This document shows, in pieces, positions 41,790-51,202 of a DNA stretch of 64,000 nt. The notes beneath the pieces are model-generated. The model saw only the letters and a list, made by a program, of their open reading frames with translations. It was not told where the DNA came from and did not search any database. Source of the stretch: Agarophyton chilense (taxonomy: Eukaryota > Rhodophyta > Florideophyceae > Gracilariales > Gracilariaceae); assembly GCA_030374765.1 (NCBI GenBank), contig JARGXX010000001.1, positions 1,860,001 to 1,924,000 on the forward strand. The letters are read 5' to 3'. Position numbers and translations under genes: made by a program. The first letter of the stretch is position 1, and each line of letters begins with the position of its first letter.

Positions 41790-43440
41790 ATGGCTACAAT
41801 CAGCTCTGATATTGTAGCGGGCGCTGCTATCTCCACAGATGCAGTGCTGCAGGGAACCGCCAGCGGTTTGCTCTCTGGTAGAGTCGCAGAGCGCTCATAA
41901 GGTCCGTCAGGCCCTAGTGGAAGGCGGAGAGGATCTTTATCAACCCGAAAACCACGCGGGCGCAGACGCGGATCAGGTCGAGGTCGTTGGATTGGACATT
42001 CCCAGAAAGAGAGACATAAATCACCAGATGCTAGCGCCTGATGGACTACACATTCACATCTATGTTCTACCGTTCAGATGGAGGACCGTTTTATCGGCAC
42101 ATGATAAAGCGTCAAGCAAGACTTTTTTTCAGTTTTGCGGTATCTAATATTCGTGTTTAGTACAATGCTGGCAACACTGCTCCAACAAGATGTGTATTTG
42201 TGGTTTTGCTCGTTGATAGCCTACTGAAACAGCTCACGGATTAGCTAAATGAGTCTATCAGGCTTCAAGACTTGCAACAGAACCCATTGAGCTTAGCGGA
42301 CATATACTGGTATTTAGCTATGCTATTGATAATCCATACCTCCTGTTTTAGTTTTGAGAAGACTATTGGAATAATTAGGAAGTCAAGAGGTTCTGTTCCT
42401 CTTTTGAGTCGTTTTCCCTTTATTGCAGACAACATTTTGGCCTACAGTCCAACCAGGAGAGGAAACGACGGCGGTATGCTGTGGATGCCTCAAAGATATC
42501 AGACCAGACAGCTGTCGCAGCTCGAGACCCTTGCGTTTTGGGACACTAGAAAAGTATTTTTCTCACCATTGCATTTGTTAGCAACCCTGGATGACGACTT
42601 GTTTGGAACCTGGGCTGTCGACAATCAGGTGAAGATGCTCAGTTCGCGAAGGGCAGATCGAGAGGGACTCGCGGAAGATGCGCTGGCAGATGCTTTGTCC
42701 CGAACAATTTTGGCAGTGCCATTTCGGCGTCGTGGGGAGAAACAGACTGAGTCCGTTCGTAAGCTACTGACAAGCGTGATGGATGGCCAAGGATAGAGGC
42801 CCTCAGTGGGTGCATCATAATAGCAGATCGCGGATATGGGAAACCTTCGTTCATCGAGATTTTAACTTCGTTCGGACTGATTTCGGTGTTTGTGATGCCA
42901 AATCACCTTCTACGTGTGCACCCTTTTGTTGGCTGATCGTTTCTGAACCCAACGCGAAGCGATTTCGAAGAAGAAATAGTCGAGGGCAGTGACAGTGTGC
43001 CAGCGGATTCTGGTAACTCCAATGCGAATCCGGAGGATTTATTAGAAACACAGGTGACGAATGGCGCTGATCAATCAATGAGGATCCTTGCTCCACAGGA
43101 AGTGACTCCATGGTCGCTTCCTGTATCATATTTTGACGGGAAAGACGCTTTTGTTATTAGTGACAGCCCCTTGTTAGGTCCGGCGGTTTTTGTTGCGACT
43201 AAGAAGGTGAATGGCGGTCGGGCTCTTATCGGAAATAATTAGATGATTTCTATTGCGTTTCGTGAACGTGCAACAGAGGCCTGCGTTTATATTCTCCGAT
43301 TTATGTACACTGTACTGACAGGGTTTCAAGACACCCTAAATACATGGATCGCTGTAGCTAAGCTGTATTTTACAGCAGCTACTTCGCTCTTCAGTAGAGT
43401 TCACGGAGAGGGTGAAGCCATAATGGCAGTCAATTGAAGA
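41790..43440 (+). pseudogene. piggyBac-like transposase relic, N-terminal and first DDE half
   Basis: An ATG at 41,790 opens 33 codons (MATISSDIVAGAAISTD), then a stop. After frame changes the frame 42,272-42,796 has LSLADIYWYLAMLL, like the piggyBac 'LTxxEIxxFLGxLL' opening, and ATLDDDLFGTWA, a candidate for the first catalytic Asp. Another frame (about 42,800-43,242) has IIADRGYGKPSFIEIL and FVMPNHLLRVHPFVG, with the Asp of ADRGYG as candidate second catalytic residue. Several stops and frame changes make it inactive. The family call is by motif order and is not certain. Confidence 0.6.
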
Positions 43441-43441
43441 C

Positions 43442-44395
43442 ATGCTGGTTGCTGCGTGTGATTTCCTATACGTAGGACAGCGCTCTGCCGACTGGTTCCT
43501 TCTCAGACCGTTTCGCGTCTTGTGCACAAATGCTGGAATCCTTCTGATGAGCAACTTTCACGTAAGGCAGAAGCTAGGTGTAAAAGATTCAGTGAGAACC
43601 ATCCAGGATCGTACAGTAGGGCGATGGTTTAAACTACTTTTTTCGGGGTGGTTTAGTTCTAAGGTGTCGACAGAACCGTTGATGACGGGCAGTACCAATG
43701 AGAGCGCCTTCATGAAAGCCCTTAGAAACATGCTGTTTATAACATATCTATTTATTGTAGGAATGGTCGCCATGCAAGAGGCACGATATCTTACCTGCTC
43801 TCCTGACGCAATTGCGCTCCTTGATCTTCGGGTATTAGAAGAATCTGATAATGATCCGCAGGAAGAAGAAATGGGAGGATTTTTGGCACCGGTTGAGATT
43901 AAAACGTATGTGGCAGCCACCAGTCTAGGTGCCGCAGTACCGCTGGCGTCTCCAGATTTCATCAGTTGCAAGGTTGGAGACAACATATTACGCAAGTATG
44001 TACCAAAGGAGCACATGGATCAGGTTCTACATCAGATGCTGGTTCTACGAGTCCATCTTTCTGTATGTTTTTGGGCTTCAGAGACTGGTATCCTCTACAC
44101 ACTTCTTATCAGTTGCTCAGATGCTGTTTTAGATGTTTGCAGAAATGTGTTGATTACTCTGAGCAAGCCCGTTGTAAAATGGGCACAAAATGAAGTAACA
44201 ACGCTTCCAAGTTTCATTCCTAGAGACTGCAAAGGAACCGTTCATTCTAGACACAGGTTCTGGAAAATCATCGATGAAAAAGTGAAAACCGACGGATGCT
44301 TTGTGCCTCTCAAAGTTTTTAAGCACGCTGCTCAGACATTCTATTCGAAGAAACAGATTGGTGTAGACGGCGCCACGCAAAAAAGGCAAGATTGA
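43442..44395 (+). pseudogene. PD-(D/E)XK (YqaJ/lambda-exonuclease-like) domain within the transposase, plus third DDE Asp
   Basis: 317 codons in one frame. Residues about 110-215 have the exonuclease signature: EARYLTCSPDAIALLD (Asp122), then VEIKTY (Glu152, Lys154), then HMDQVLHQMLVL (Gln194) and FWASETG. This fits the SPD, ExK and QxxHQ motifs of YqaJ/lambda-exonuclease-like nucleases. At the end, KKQIGVDGATQ resembles the piggyBac motif around the third catalytic Asp (GGVDxxDQ). The order therefore suggests an exonuclease inserted inside the RNase H-like fold, between the second and third Asp. The start is arbitrary because upstream frames are broken. In life this was probably one long protein with the flanking segments. 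Confidence 0.6.
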
Positions 44396-44552
44396 GGAGT
44401 TCAACTTCCCATTTTAAACTAGAGCAAAAACTTATTTCTAAAAGACTCTGAAGACGATTGCTATGAATTCATTCTTTGGATGGCGTATGCTTGAACGCTA
44501 GGGCCTGCCTGAGTCAGTCGCTACGTTCGATTGTCTCGACAGATACAAAAAT

Positions 44553-45173
44553 TTGCTGAATAAGGTTCATGCCACAGCTGATTCTATGTTTGACGTTTCT
44601 CGTGAAATGTTATCCCACGCTGCAGCCTTGGTTGTGAAAGAAGGCGAAAGTAGACAAGAACAGGAAGAAATCATTGAGGATAGCGAAGTCAAGCGGCTAG
44701 TTTCATTGGCAAAGGCTCGAAAAAAGAGGCGTTTTCTTTTCTTTAACAGTACAGACGGCCGAACTCTTCGTCTTCGAGTGCGAGGTCATTCTCCAAAGCA
44801 AGGAGAAATAAGATACTGTGGGCTCTGCGGACAGAACAGTGGAAGCTGGCGAGGGCACCGAACCACCTACTCTTGTCAGCTTTGTGCAGTTCCACTATAT
44901 GTCAAGACATACGCCGGTTTGAGCAGAAACTGTTGGAATATGTGGCACTCCGTCAAAGATTTACACTTGCGGAGTACACGAATGATGATATCAAGCTTTC
45001 CTGATGGTTATGGTGCTTTTGTTTTTCCGGGAGAAGACAGTGGGAATGCTACAATAGAGCAATTTGTGGTACAGAGAACCCCCAGAACTCGTGCCGAAGG
45101 TCTGGTGAGAGAACGCTCCAGCCCAGTAGTCCGTAGCAGTCAGCCTGCATCTAAAAACAGGCGCATCCGATAG
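44553..45173 (+). pseudogene. C-terminal part of the transposase with a cysteine-rich zinc domain
   Basis: 206 codons in a third frame. An acidic helix is followed by a zinc-binding region: RYCGLCGQ, then RGHRTTYSCQLCAVPLYV, then CWNMWH. The C2..C2..C..H layout is that of the piggyBac C-terminal cysteine-rich domain, which binds the transposon ends. A short basic tail (SKNRRIR) may be a nuclear signal. The frame differs from the previous segment, with about 150 bp of broken coding sequence between. Confidence 0.6.
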
Positions 45174-45249
45174 CCTGCAGCTCAAGCAATGGTGCTCCTG
45201 GACGTTACGAATGAAAGAAAGGTGATGTTTGATGCCCCAGATGGGCTCT

Positions 45250-45272
45250 ATTGATCAGTTTACTGATCAATT
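45250..45272. repeat. Right inner palindromic motif
   Basis: ATTGATCA, 7-nt spacer, TGATCAAT. Sits 75 bp after the transposase stop. Confidence 0.6.
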
Positions 45273-45453
45273 GGCCATATTTGGCACTCACAGATCAACC
45301 TAAAACGTCATTTTTGAAAGGCATTCCCTCCCAGAATAATTTCCATTTTACCACCAAACATCTCACGATTGTCAGGAAGGGAGTGTGCATTGATCCTTTC
45401 AGAATGGTTTCTCGTTTTCGTAAAAGGCGTGGAACTACTGGAATTTTAGAGGC

Positions 45454-45475
45454 ATTGATCAGTATAGTGATCAAT
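45454..45475. repeat. Right outer palindromic terminal motif
   Basis: ATTGATCA, 6-nt spacer, TGATCAAT; its complement matches the left outer motif except at one base. Confidence 0.65.
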
Positions 45476-46281
45476 AAAAATTAGCATTAGGGATATAAGA
45501 CGACTTGTTTCTTTTTCAAAAAGTACAGTAAACGTTTAATACTTCGTTTTAGCACCCTGCATTGTCAACACAGCAATGCAGCGACGCGTCGTACTGTCAA
45601 TAAGAGCGTGCTGCTCTTCCTCACCCAATTTTCACACTCCTCAAAGATCACCTTTTTTTATAATGTAGGCAGTTGTACGCAGAGAGGCAGAGCGGCTGGT
45701 TGAGAGTGTAATATGCGCTCGTAAAGCGCGGGGTGGAACCGGGGAAGATCGAGTGTTTGAGTGAAGGCACTAACTCTCTTTAAATCACCTTCGTCGTCGT
45801 GTTGTAGCTTATGTACTGTCTATGCTCTGTAATGTTTGGCAATGGAAAAATGTGATGCATCAAGAGATTGCTTTGTTTGACAGTTCTTAGTTGATGCGTT
45901 GCATTTTTGCTGCGGGCGAGGCGTATTTTTTAGTTCTTGAATAGGATTTTATAATCTGGTATTGTGCAAAGGTTAGGTAAGTATGTCGGCTTTCATCTAT
46001 TCGGTTGCGAGTCTGTGTAGAGTAGTAGAATTGGTGGAGACACGTTGTTGTAGGTAATGGTTCCGTATGTCTATGTACTTTCGTTGCTTGGTCGGGGCCT
46101 GGTTTTCGACTATGAAAACAGGTGAGCGGTTGTTAATTAGATGCGGCCTTGGTAGTGTGGTTGAATGAAGTGCATTCTGCAAAAGTTTCGATGTTAGGTG
46201 TTGTGTCGCGTTGAGTCTGTGGCGGAAATTTTTCTCCGCTTCTGCCGTGGAGATAGCTAAGATGTTCTGATCTCAAGAAGA
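45476..46281. other. Non-coding, probably the 3' part of the copia remnant
   Basis: T/G-rich on the plus strand, no gene seen. If the copia element kept an LTR it should be here, but its partner would lie beyond the break at 48,046, so I cannot define it. Confidence 0.4.
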
Positions 46282-46911
46282 TCAGGAGATGGGAATTGAT
46301 TTCATGAAATGGACGGTGCCTGATATAGATTTGCGATTCTTGCCGTTGGAAAAATCTGCGTCACTATTTGTTCCGAGTGGGTGAGTATGTGTTACTGGCA
46401 TCTCTTGTTTTGTGAAGAATAGACCATGGGTGCGAATACCTTGCAGGTAGTGGAGTAGGCACTTGAGGGCTTGTTGGTGATGGACCTGTGGTCTGGACAT
46501 GTATTGGGCGAGACAATTTGTGGCATACACAATATCAGATCGGGTGTTGTCCGTCACGTATCTGATGTCGCCGAGGATCCTGCGGTAGCGTTTTTCTTCT
46601 TGGAATGATAGTGGCTTGGTGGTTCCATGTTGGTATAGAGCTTTAAGATTATTTTACGGTGTCAGTGTGGGATTGCTTTATTTCATGCCGGTGTCGTGTA
46701 AGATGGCGTTTATTGCATCTGGTTGGAAGAGGTGATTGAAGTTGTTTGTGCGTGTTTTTGTACAACTTAGGAAGCGCCTTGGCGGTCCTAATCGTTTGAT
46801 TTGGTACTTGTTGAGCAATTGCTGATACAGTTCATCTATGAGAGATTGCTGGGAGGCTATTACCAGAAAGTCGTCAATAGTGGTACTGACGATTATGAAG
46901 CCTTTGCTCAT
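46282..46911 (-). pseudogene. pol: Copia Pol fragment (RT end and RNase H)
   Basis: 46,911-46,678 reads TIDDFLVIASQQSLIDEL, matching the copia 'YVDDxxxxS' active-site region with IDD, followed by YQIKRLGPPRRFL. 46,557-46,282 reads TRSDIVYATNCLAQYMSRP, HHQQALKCLLHYLQGI and NSDADFSN, the copia RNase H signature with the SDAD active site. A stop and a gap of 120 bp separate them. Confidence 0.8.
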
Positions 46912-47090
46912 TTTTCGTCAGTACAGACAGGAGTCGTGTTCAGGACCAACGTCTATATCGTGTGCCGATGTGTGATGTGGAGGGAGGATGTTGGGATAGC
47001 TGTACTGAGGGGGGGAGTGGGGGGAGGGCGGTAGCAGATACGTGCTGATGTAGTCCTGTGTGCATGTAGTCGGGCTTTGTTTTGTGCCTA

Positions 47091-48046
47091 TCAAATTTTG
47101 TGGTGGGACTGATCACGGCATTGAGCGTCAGTGTGGCTGCATCGTATGCAGAGAAATTTATGGTAGGAACATAGTTGCTTAAATGGTATGCGTCGTGCGG
47201 GACATGCGGGGCGTCCGTAGTTCGAACGTGGTGTGTTATCATCCCCCGTGAAACTTGATGTCGGCTGCGGTGGTGCTGAAGGTGTTCGTGTTGGTTGATT
47301 TTGGTTGTTGACTGACTTGAAGTTTCGAATGGAGTTTCGAGCGGTGGCCGGTTTGGTCGCAAGTATGTGTCCTAGTATTGGTGTGAGTGTTGTGCGCTTA
47401 TTCAGTACATATATGAAGAAGTCGATAGCTGTGTCCTCTTCCACTATGTTCTGATATCTTGCGGCGACAATTTTTTTGCGAACTTCGAGGTGATCTTTGA
47501 AGTAAGTTTCGATCTTGGTAATTTCTTCTTGTTCGATGCTTTCCGCCTCTTTTTTGAGGATTTGGCGATTCTTCTTGGTGGTTTGTGTGATGTGCTTGAC
47601 GATGCCGTGAATCAGGTCGTCAGAAGTGAGTTCTTCTCCTGGTATCAGAAGTAGGCCCAGAATATCTATAGAGACGCTGCAGAGCACGGCGCAGAGCAGA
47701 AGACTCTTCTTGATGTTGAATGTTTTGTTAACTGTTTCATCGGTTGGAGGTTGAGGGTTGCCTTGTAATTTTTCGAGTGCGTCTATGGTTGCTGCAAAAA
47801 CTTTTAGTGCTACAAATCATAAAGCATAGTTCGTTATGTCGAGATCAGGGATCTTGAGATCTCTGTCGGTGTCCATGGGGGATGTGGCGGGTGAGTGGAA
47901 TGTGACGTGTGAAGTATGTTGTGTTGTGTCGGTGGGTGTGTGATTGTCGTTGGAGTTTTTTATTGCGTTTGAGGAGAGCTTTTGTATGTCTGGGTCACGC
48001 CACAGCTCACGTTCAAAGCCGCGGGCCAGTCGTAGTTGCTGGGAAT
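47091..48046 (-). pseudogene. gag: Copia Gag fragment
   Basis: Two frames: 48,046-47,817 (the start is lost; the apparent ATG at 48,056 lies in the neighbouring LTR) and 47,687-47,091. The second has a helical region, LNKRTTLTPILGHILA, a Pro/Ser-rich linker and a zinc-knuckle-like end, CSYHKFLCIRCSHTDAQC. That order is typical of copia Gag (UBN2 or retrotran_gag_2 type). A stop and frame change separate the halves. Confidence 0.6.
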
Positions 48047-48492
48047 CGTAACGCAATGACGGTTGGGTCAGCGTACGGGTTTCGACCGGTGGTAGCGTGG
48101 CAGAGCGGGTCTTAAGGTTCGAATCCTTGACGGCGGCACTCCCAGAGTACTTGGTTTAATGGGCTGGCGTTTACTGCGTAGTCCTACGGGTTGGAGGTAC
48201 GGAAACGATGGCTTGAAGACCAAAGGGTGGAACTAATATACCAAAGGAGGTGATTTGGTATCATAACGGTTCCTACCGTACTCCAAGGGAGAAGCGTCAC
48301 TCGAGCCAAGTAAATAGTACTGGCGAGGCGCTGAGATCTCCCTGGCACTGTAGTGTTAATCTATTACACTAATTAAATTAAAATAATAATCTACATGAGT
48401 CTACCTGAGGTCGACCCATCAACGTGTCACTTGCAAGATCCTTCAGGGCCTGGCGGCTTACAGGGCTCAACCGTTATCACCGCTCCTTCACA
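48047..48492 (-). repeat. 3' LTR of element 2
   Basis: The first 383 bp (to 48,429) match 57,149-57,531 at roughly 93% by eye. The last 63 bp do not match the other copy. The plus-strand start is CG where the partner has TG, so one terminal base is mutated. It ends TTCACA just before the polypurine tract. Confidence 0.85.
48098..48126 (+). other. tRNA-like Pol III A-box/B-box pair in LTR (left copy)
   Basis: TGGCAGAGCGG (A-box pattern) and, 7 nt later, GGTTCGAATCC (exact B-box consensus, T-arm stem AAGG/CCTT). It resembles a tRNA that has lost its anticodon arm. It lies on the strand opposite to the element's genes. Confidence 0.5.
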
Positions 48493-48507
48493 TATCTCCC
48501 TCCTTAG
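48493..48507 (-). other. Polypurine tract of element 2
   Basis: In element sense CTAAGGAGGGAGATA directly before the LTR start (TGTGAAGG). Confidence 0.75.
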
Positions 48508-48901
48508 GATTGGGCCATCACGGTGAAGTCCAAATTGCCTCAAGATTGACCCAGGGAACGCGAGCACTTCGTCTCTCCCGGTACCATTGGGTGCGACGGT
48601 ACGTCGCGTCGTCACCGCCTGCGAGGATACGGGAATGCGTGAGCTGACCATTGGCGCCGAAGGGAAATTAATTTGCCTCAGGATTGAAACTGTCTGAGCG
48701 CTGGCCATAGGTGCATCGCCGGCGTATTCCTCGCGTCGCGTTGCCGAGACGGTCCATTGCGTTCTTCCTTCGTCTCCGTTCTTCCTTTGGCGACCCTCCG
48801 CGCTTCGTCCACCGTGGGTCACGCCTGTTAGTCCGTTTGGGTCAACTCCGTTACTTCGTCTTTCCCTCGTGGTACCTTTCCATTGGTTGAGCACGATGTA
48901 G

Positions 48902-50977
48902 AAATCACCTTATAAGCCCGCCGGATACGCCGTAGTTCCTTCGGACTATGTCGCCTCTACCAGCTCTCCCATCTATTTCCCGGCAGACCAACCTGGTGCC
49001 AGCGGTACCATGACCTTGAACAACCCAGCGGGGAGTTTCTTGTGATACCAAGTGGCATACGAGCGTCCGGGGGATCGCTATGACTATACAATCGGAAGAA
49101 ACCCGCGGGCAGTGCGTCATGCCGTTCTTCCGTCCTCAGTTGAAGAATACCAAGGGTTTTCCAATATGTATCTCGACGCCGAAAGTTTTTCCAAGATACC
49201 CGACTTCCGGAGGGCCAGCAAGAACGAGCGCAGCGTCTCGTGGTATAACCGATGGTTGCATTGTTCTGTGGATCCGCGTTCGGCGACGCGATGTCGCGCC
49301 CTCGTCCAAGCGAACATGCCGTACGTCCGCTGCGAAGAAGAAGCCAACTACCAGTTCAGGGTGAACAAACTCCTTTCGGACCTATACACGGACTTCAACT
49401 CGCCTCATGTGCGCTTTCCTTCGGTCGGTCAAAACCTCTTGGCGCTTATGTGCTTCCGACCACCGTACGACCATTTGTTCTGGATGTCCAACCAGGTCTA
49501 TTGGAACGAGATGCCCGAGCCCGATGGTAGTCTGCGTCAATCCCTGGGGTTCTTCTCTTGTCGGCCCCAAGTAGAGTTCCAAGACATGAGCGCCGACAAG
49601 CGCCTTCCGTTGTACCTCTCGCTTCCCCACGAGAATGAGAACCAATGGTCCATGTATTGGCGTGTCTCGCCGCTCCTTCTGGTTCCCACGCCGTCCATGG
49701 TGGCGTACCACTCTTCCCAACTCAGGGGAGCTGACAATGACCGAAGGTCGTGGGTGTCCTTGCAGGTACTCCTCGTTGAGTTCGGAGTGATGTCCCTTAT
49801 GGCCTTTCTGGATACCGCGAAGTACGGAATCCGTGGTAATGTCCGTTCGGAGGATTGGAGGGTATGGTATGATGAGACCGAGCCCGGTCCTCTAGGTCGC
49901 CTAATCCCGATCCGGGACATCATGTTCCGCTTCCTAAGGAACCTGGGCATCCAGAATATCGTCCGTGGGACTCAATTCGACGTCGAGGAGACCGAGGCTT
50001 TTTTGGATCATGTCCTACAGGTGGAGTGGGGAAAGACTCCCGGGTTCCTTTGGTATGACTGGGATACCGACTCATTCACGCCAATTCCGCTGCATCCTCA
50101 GGTTCGGGACGACGCTCGTGCCTATCCCGCCAAGCCTTGGAAGAATCAATCATCGGACATTCCGAGGCGTCATGTGCCCGACTATTATCCGAAGGCCATC
50201 GGTTTCGATCCTCTGTGCTTTGAGCCTGATGTGGAAGCCACGCCGTTGGTTCCTGCTGGTATATCTGACGGAGAATCATTCGGTGAAGATCCCTTTGTCC
50301 TACCCGTCGAGGGCGTTCATTCTCCGGTCGATTCCGCTGTGGTGTTGCCGACTGCTTCCCCTCCTCCAGCTCCTCCTGGCGCTGCTCCTCAGGATGAGCT
50401 CTCGTATGAACCGCCCGTCGCCCAAGTGCATATTCCTCATTGCGAGGTTACTGTCGAAACCGAAAGTCCTGTAGGCGAGGCACTTGCTCAAACATCCACC
50501 CGGGGCGTCGACATCACTCCGTCCTCTACGTTGGTACACTTTCCTGCTTCGGTCACGGCTGCCACCGCGGATCTCCGTCATGTCTGCCGTACCGTTGCTA
50601 TCACTGCCTCGATGGAAATTGCGACAGTCCTGATGTAAGCCTGCTACTAAGCGCGTCGCTTGGCTCGCTACGCCGCGGTTGTCCAACAGGTTCAGAACCT
50701 AAAGACCGCCATGGTCAATATCATGCAGCAGAATGCGCAGGCGATGTCCCAGAGGGTTACTGCCGACTTGGATCCCCGATATGGTTTCAAGTTGAGTAAC
50801 CTGGAGGTTTCCGATGGTGACACTAGTTTCTCAGGAGAATCCCCGCCGAAGAAGCGTGCTGGGCTCGCTGGGGCCGGTTCGGGTGGTCCAGTTGGCTTCT
50901 CGGGTGACCATAGTCCCGGTTTCGCTCCTGCAGGTTCCAATGAGGACGACGGAGTTACTCCTGCGCCGCCCCAGTGA
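48902..50977 (+). pseudogene. Antisense ORF of element 2, disrupted
   Basis: Opposite strand to gag-pol, between the 3' LTR and the chromodomain. The frame is open from 48,902, broken by TGA at 49,043-49,045, then open for 528 codons to a stop at 50,638. The coding look resumes in another frame at 50,660-50,977. Without these breaks it would be about 690 codons, similar in size to the 622-codon antisense ORF of element 3. The middle (about 49,140-50,150) is rich in Trp, Tyr, Arg and Phe and looks globular. The later part is Pro/acidic-rich, and the end has a helical segment (VQQVQNLKTAMVNIMQQN) and a Gly/Ser tail. I recognise no family. Confidence 0.6.
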
Positions 50978-51202
50978 GTCCGGTTGGTGTTCGGAGCGCT
51001 TGCGCGAACCCTGAGGTCATACCGAGGGCTTTTAGGCCTCTCTTAGTTACTCGAATAAGTTAAATAAAGTAGTGCTTGTGCTTTACCAAGGTGTTTCTTG
51101 AATCTCAAATGTGCGTGCTCCGGGACGGCGTTTCATCTTGAGAGCGTCCCGGGTCTTCCTCAGGTGTCTCCGAAGGACTGTATTTGTTCCCTGATGCGGG
51201 AG

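Larger units (their letters stand above)
41538..45475 (+). mobile_element. DNA transposon with piggyBac-like transposase and palindromic ends
   Basis: About 3.9 kb. Near each end are pairs of palindromic TTGATCA..TGATCAA motifs. The outermost left (41,538-41,559) and the complement of the outermost right (45,454-45,475) agree at 21 of 22 bases. The single gene between them is a broken DDE transposase. I could not find a TTAA target duplication or CCC/GGG tips, so the true ends may lie slightly outside. Confidence 0.65.
46282..48046 (-). mobile_element. Ty1/copia retrotransposon remnant, internally deleted and truncated
   Basis: On the minus strand a copia-type gag (47,091-48,046) is followed closely by a reverse transcriptase end and RNase H (46,911-46,282). 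Protease and integrase are missing. The right side is cut by the LTR of element 2 at 48,047. Confidence 0.75.

Noticed and set aside
48047-48429. A real tRNA gene in the LTR
   Set aside because: A- and B-box motifs are present but there is no room for an anticodon arm and no paired acceptor stem, so it is only tRNA-like.
48427-48894. 155-codon minus-strand frame at the end of element 2
   Set aside because: It reads through the polypurine tract into the LTR and has no protein motif.
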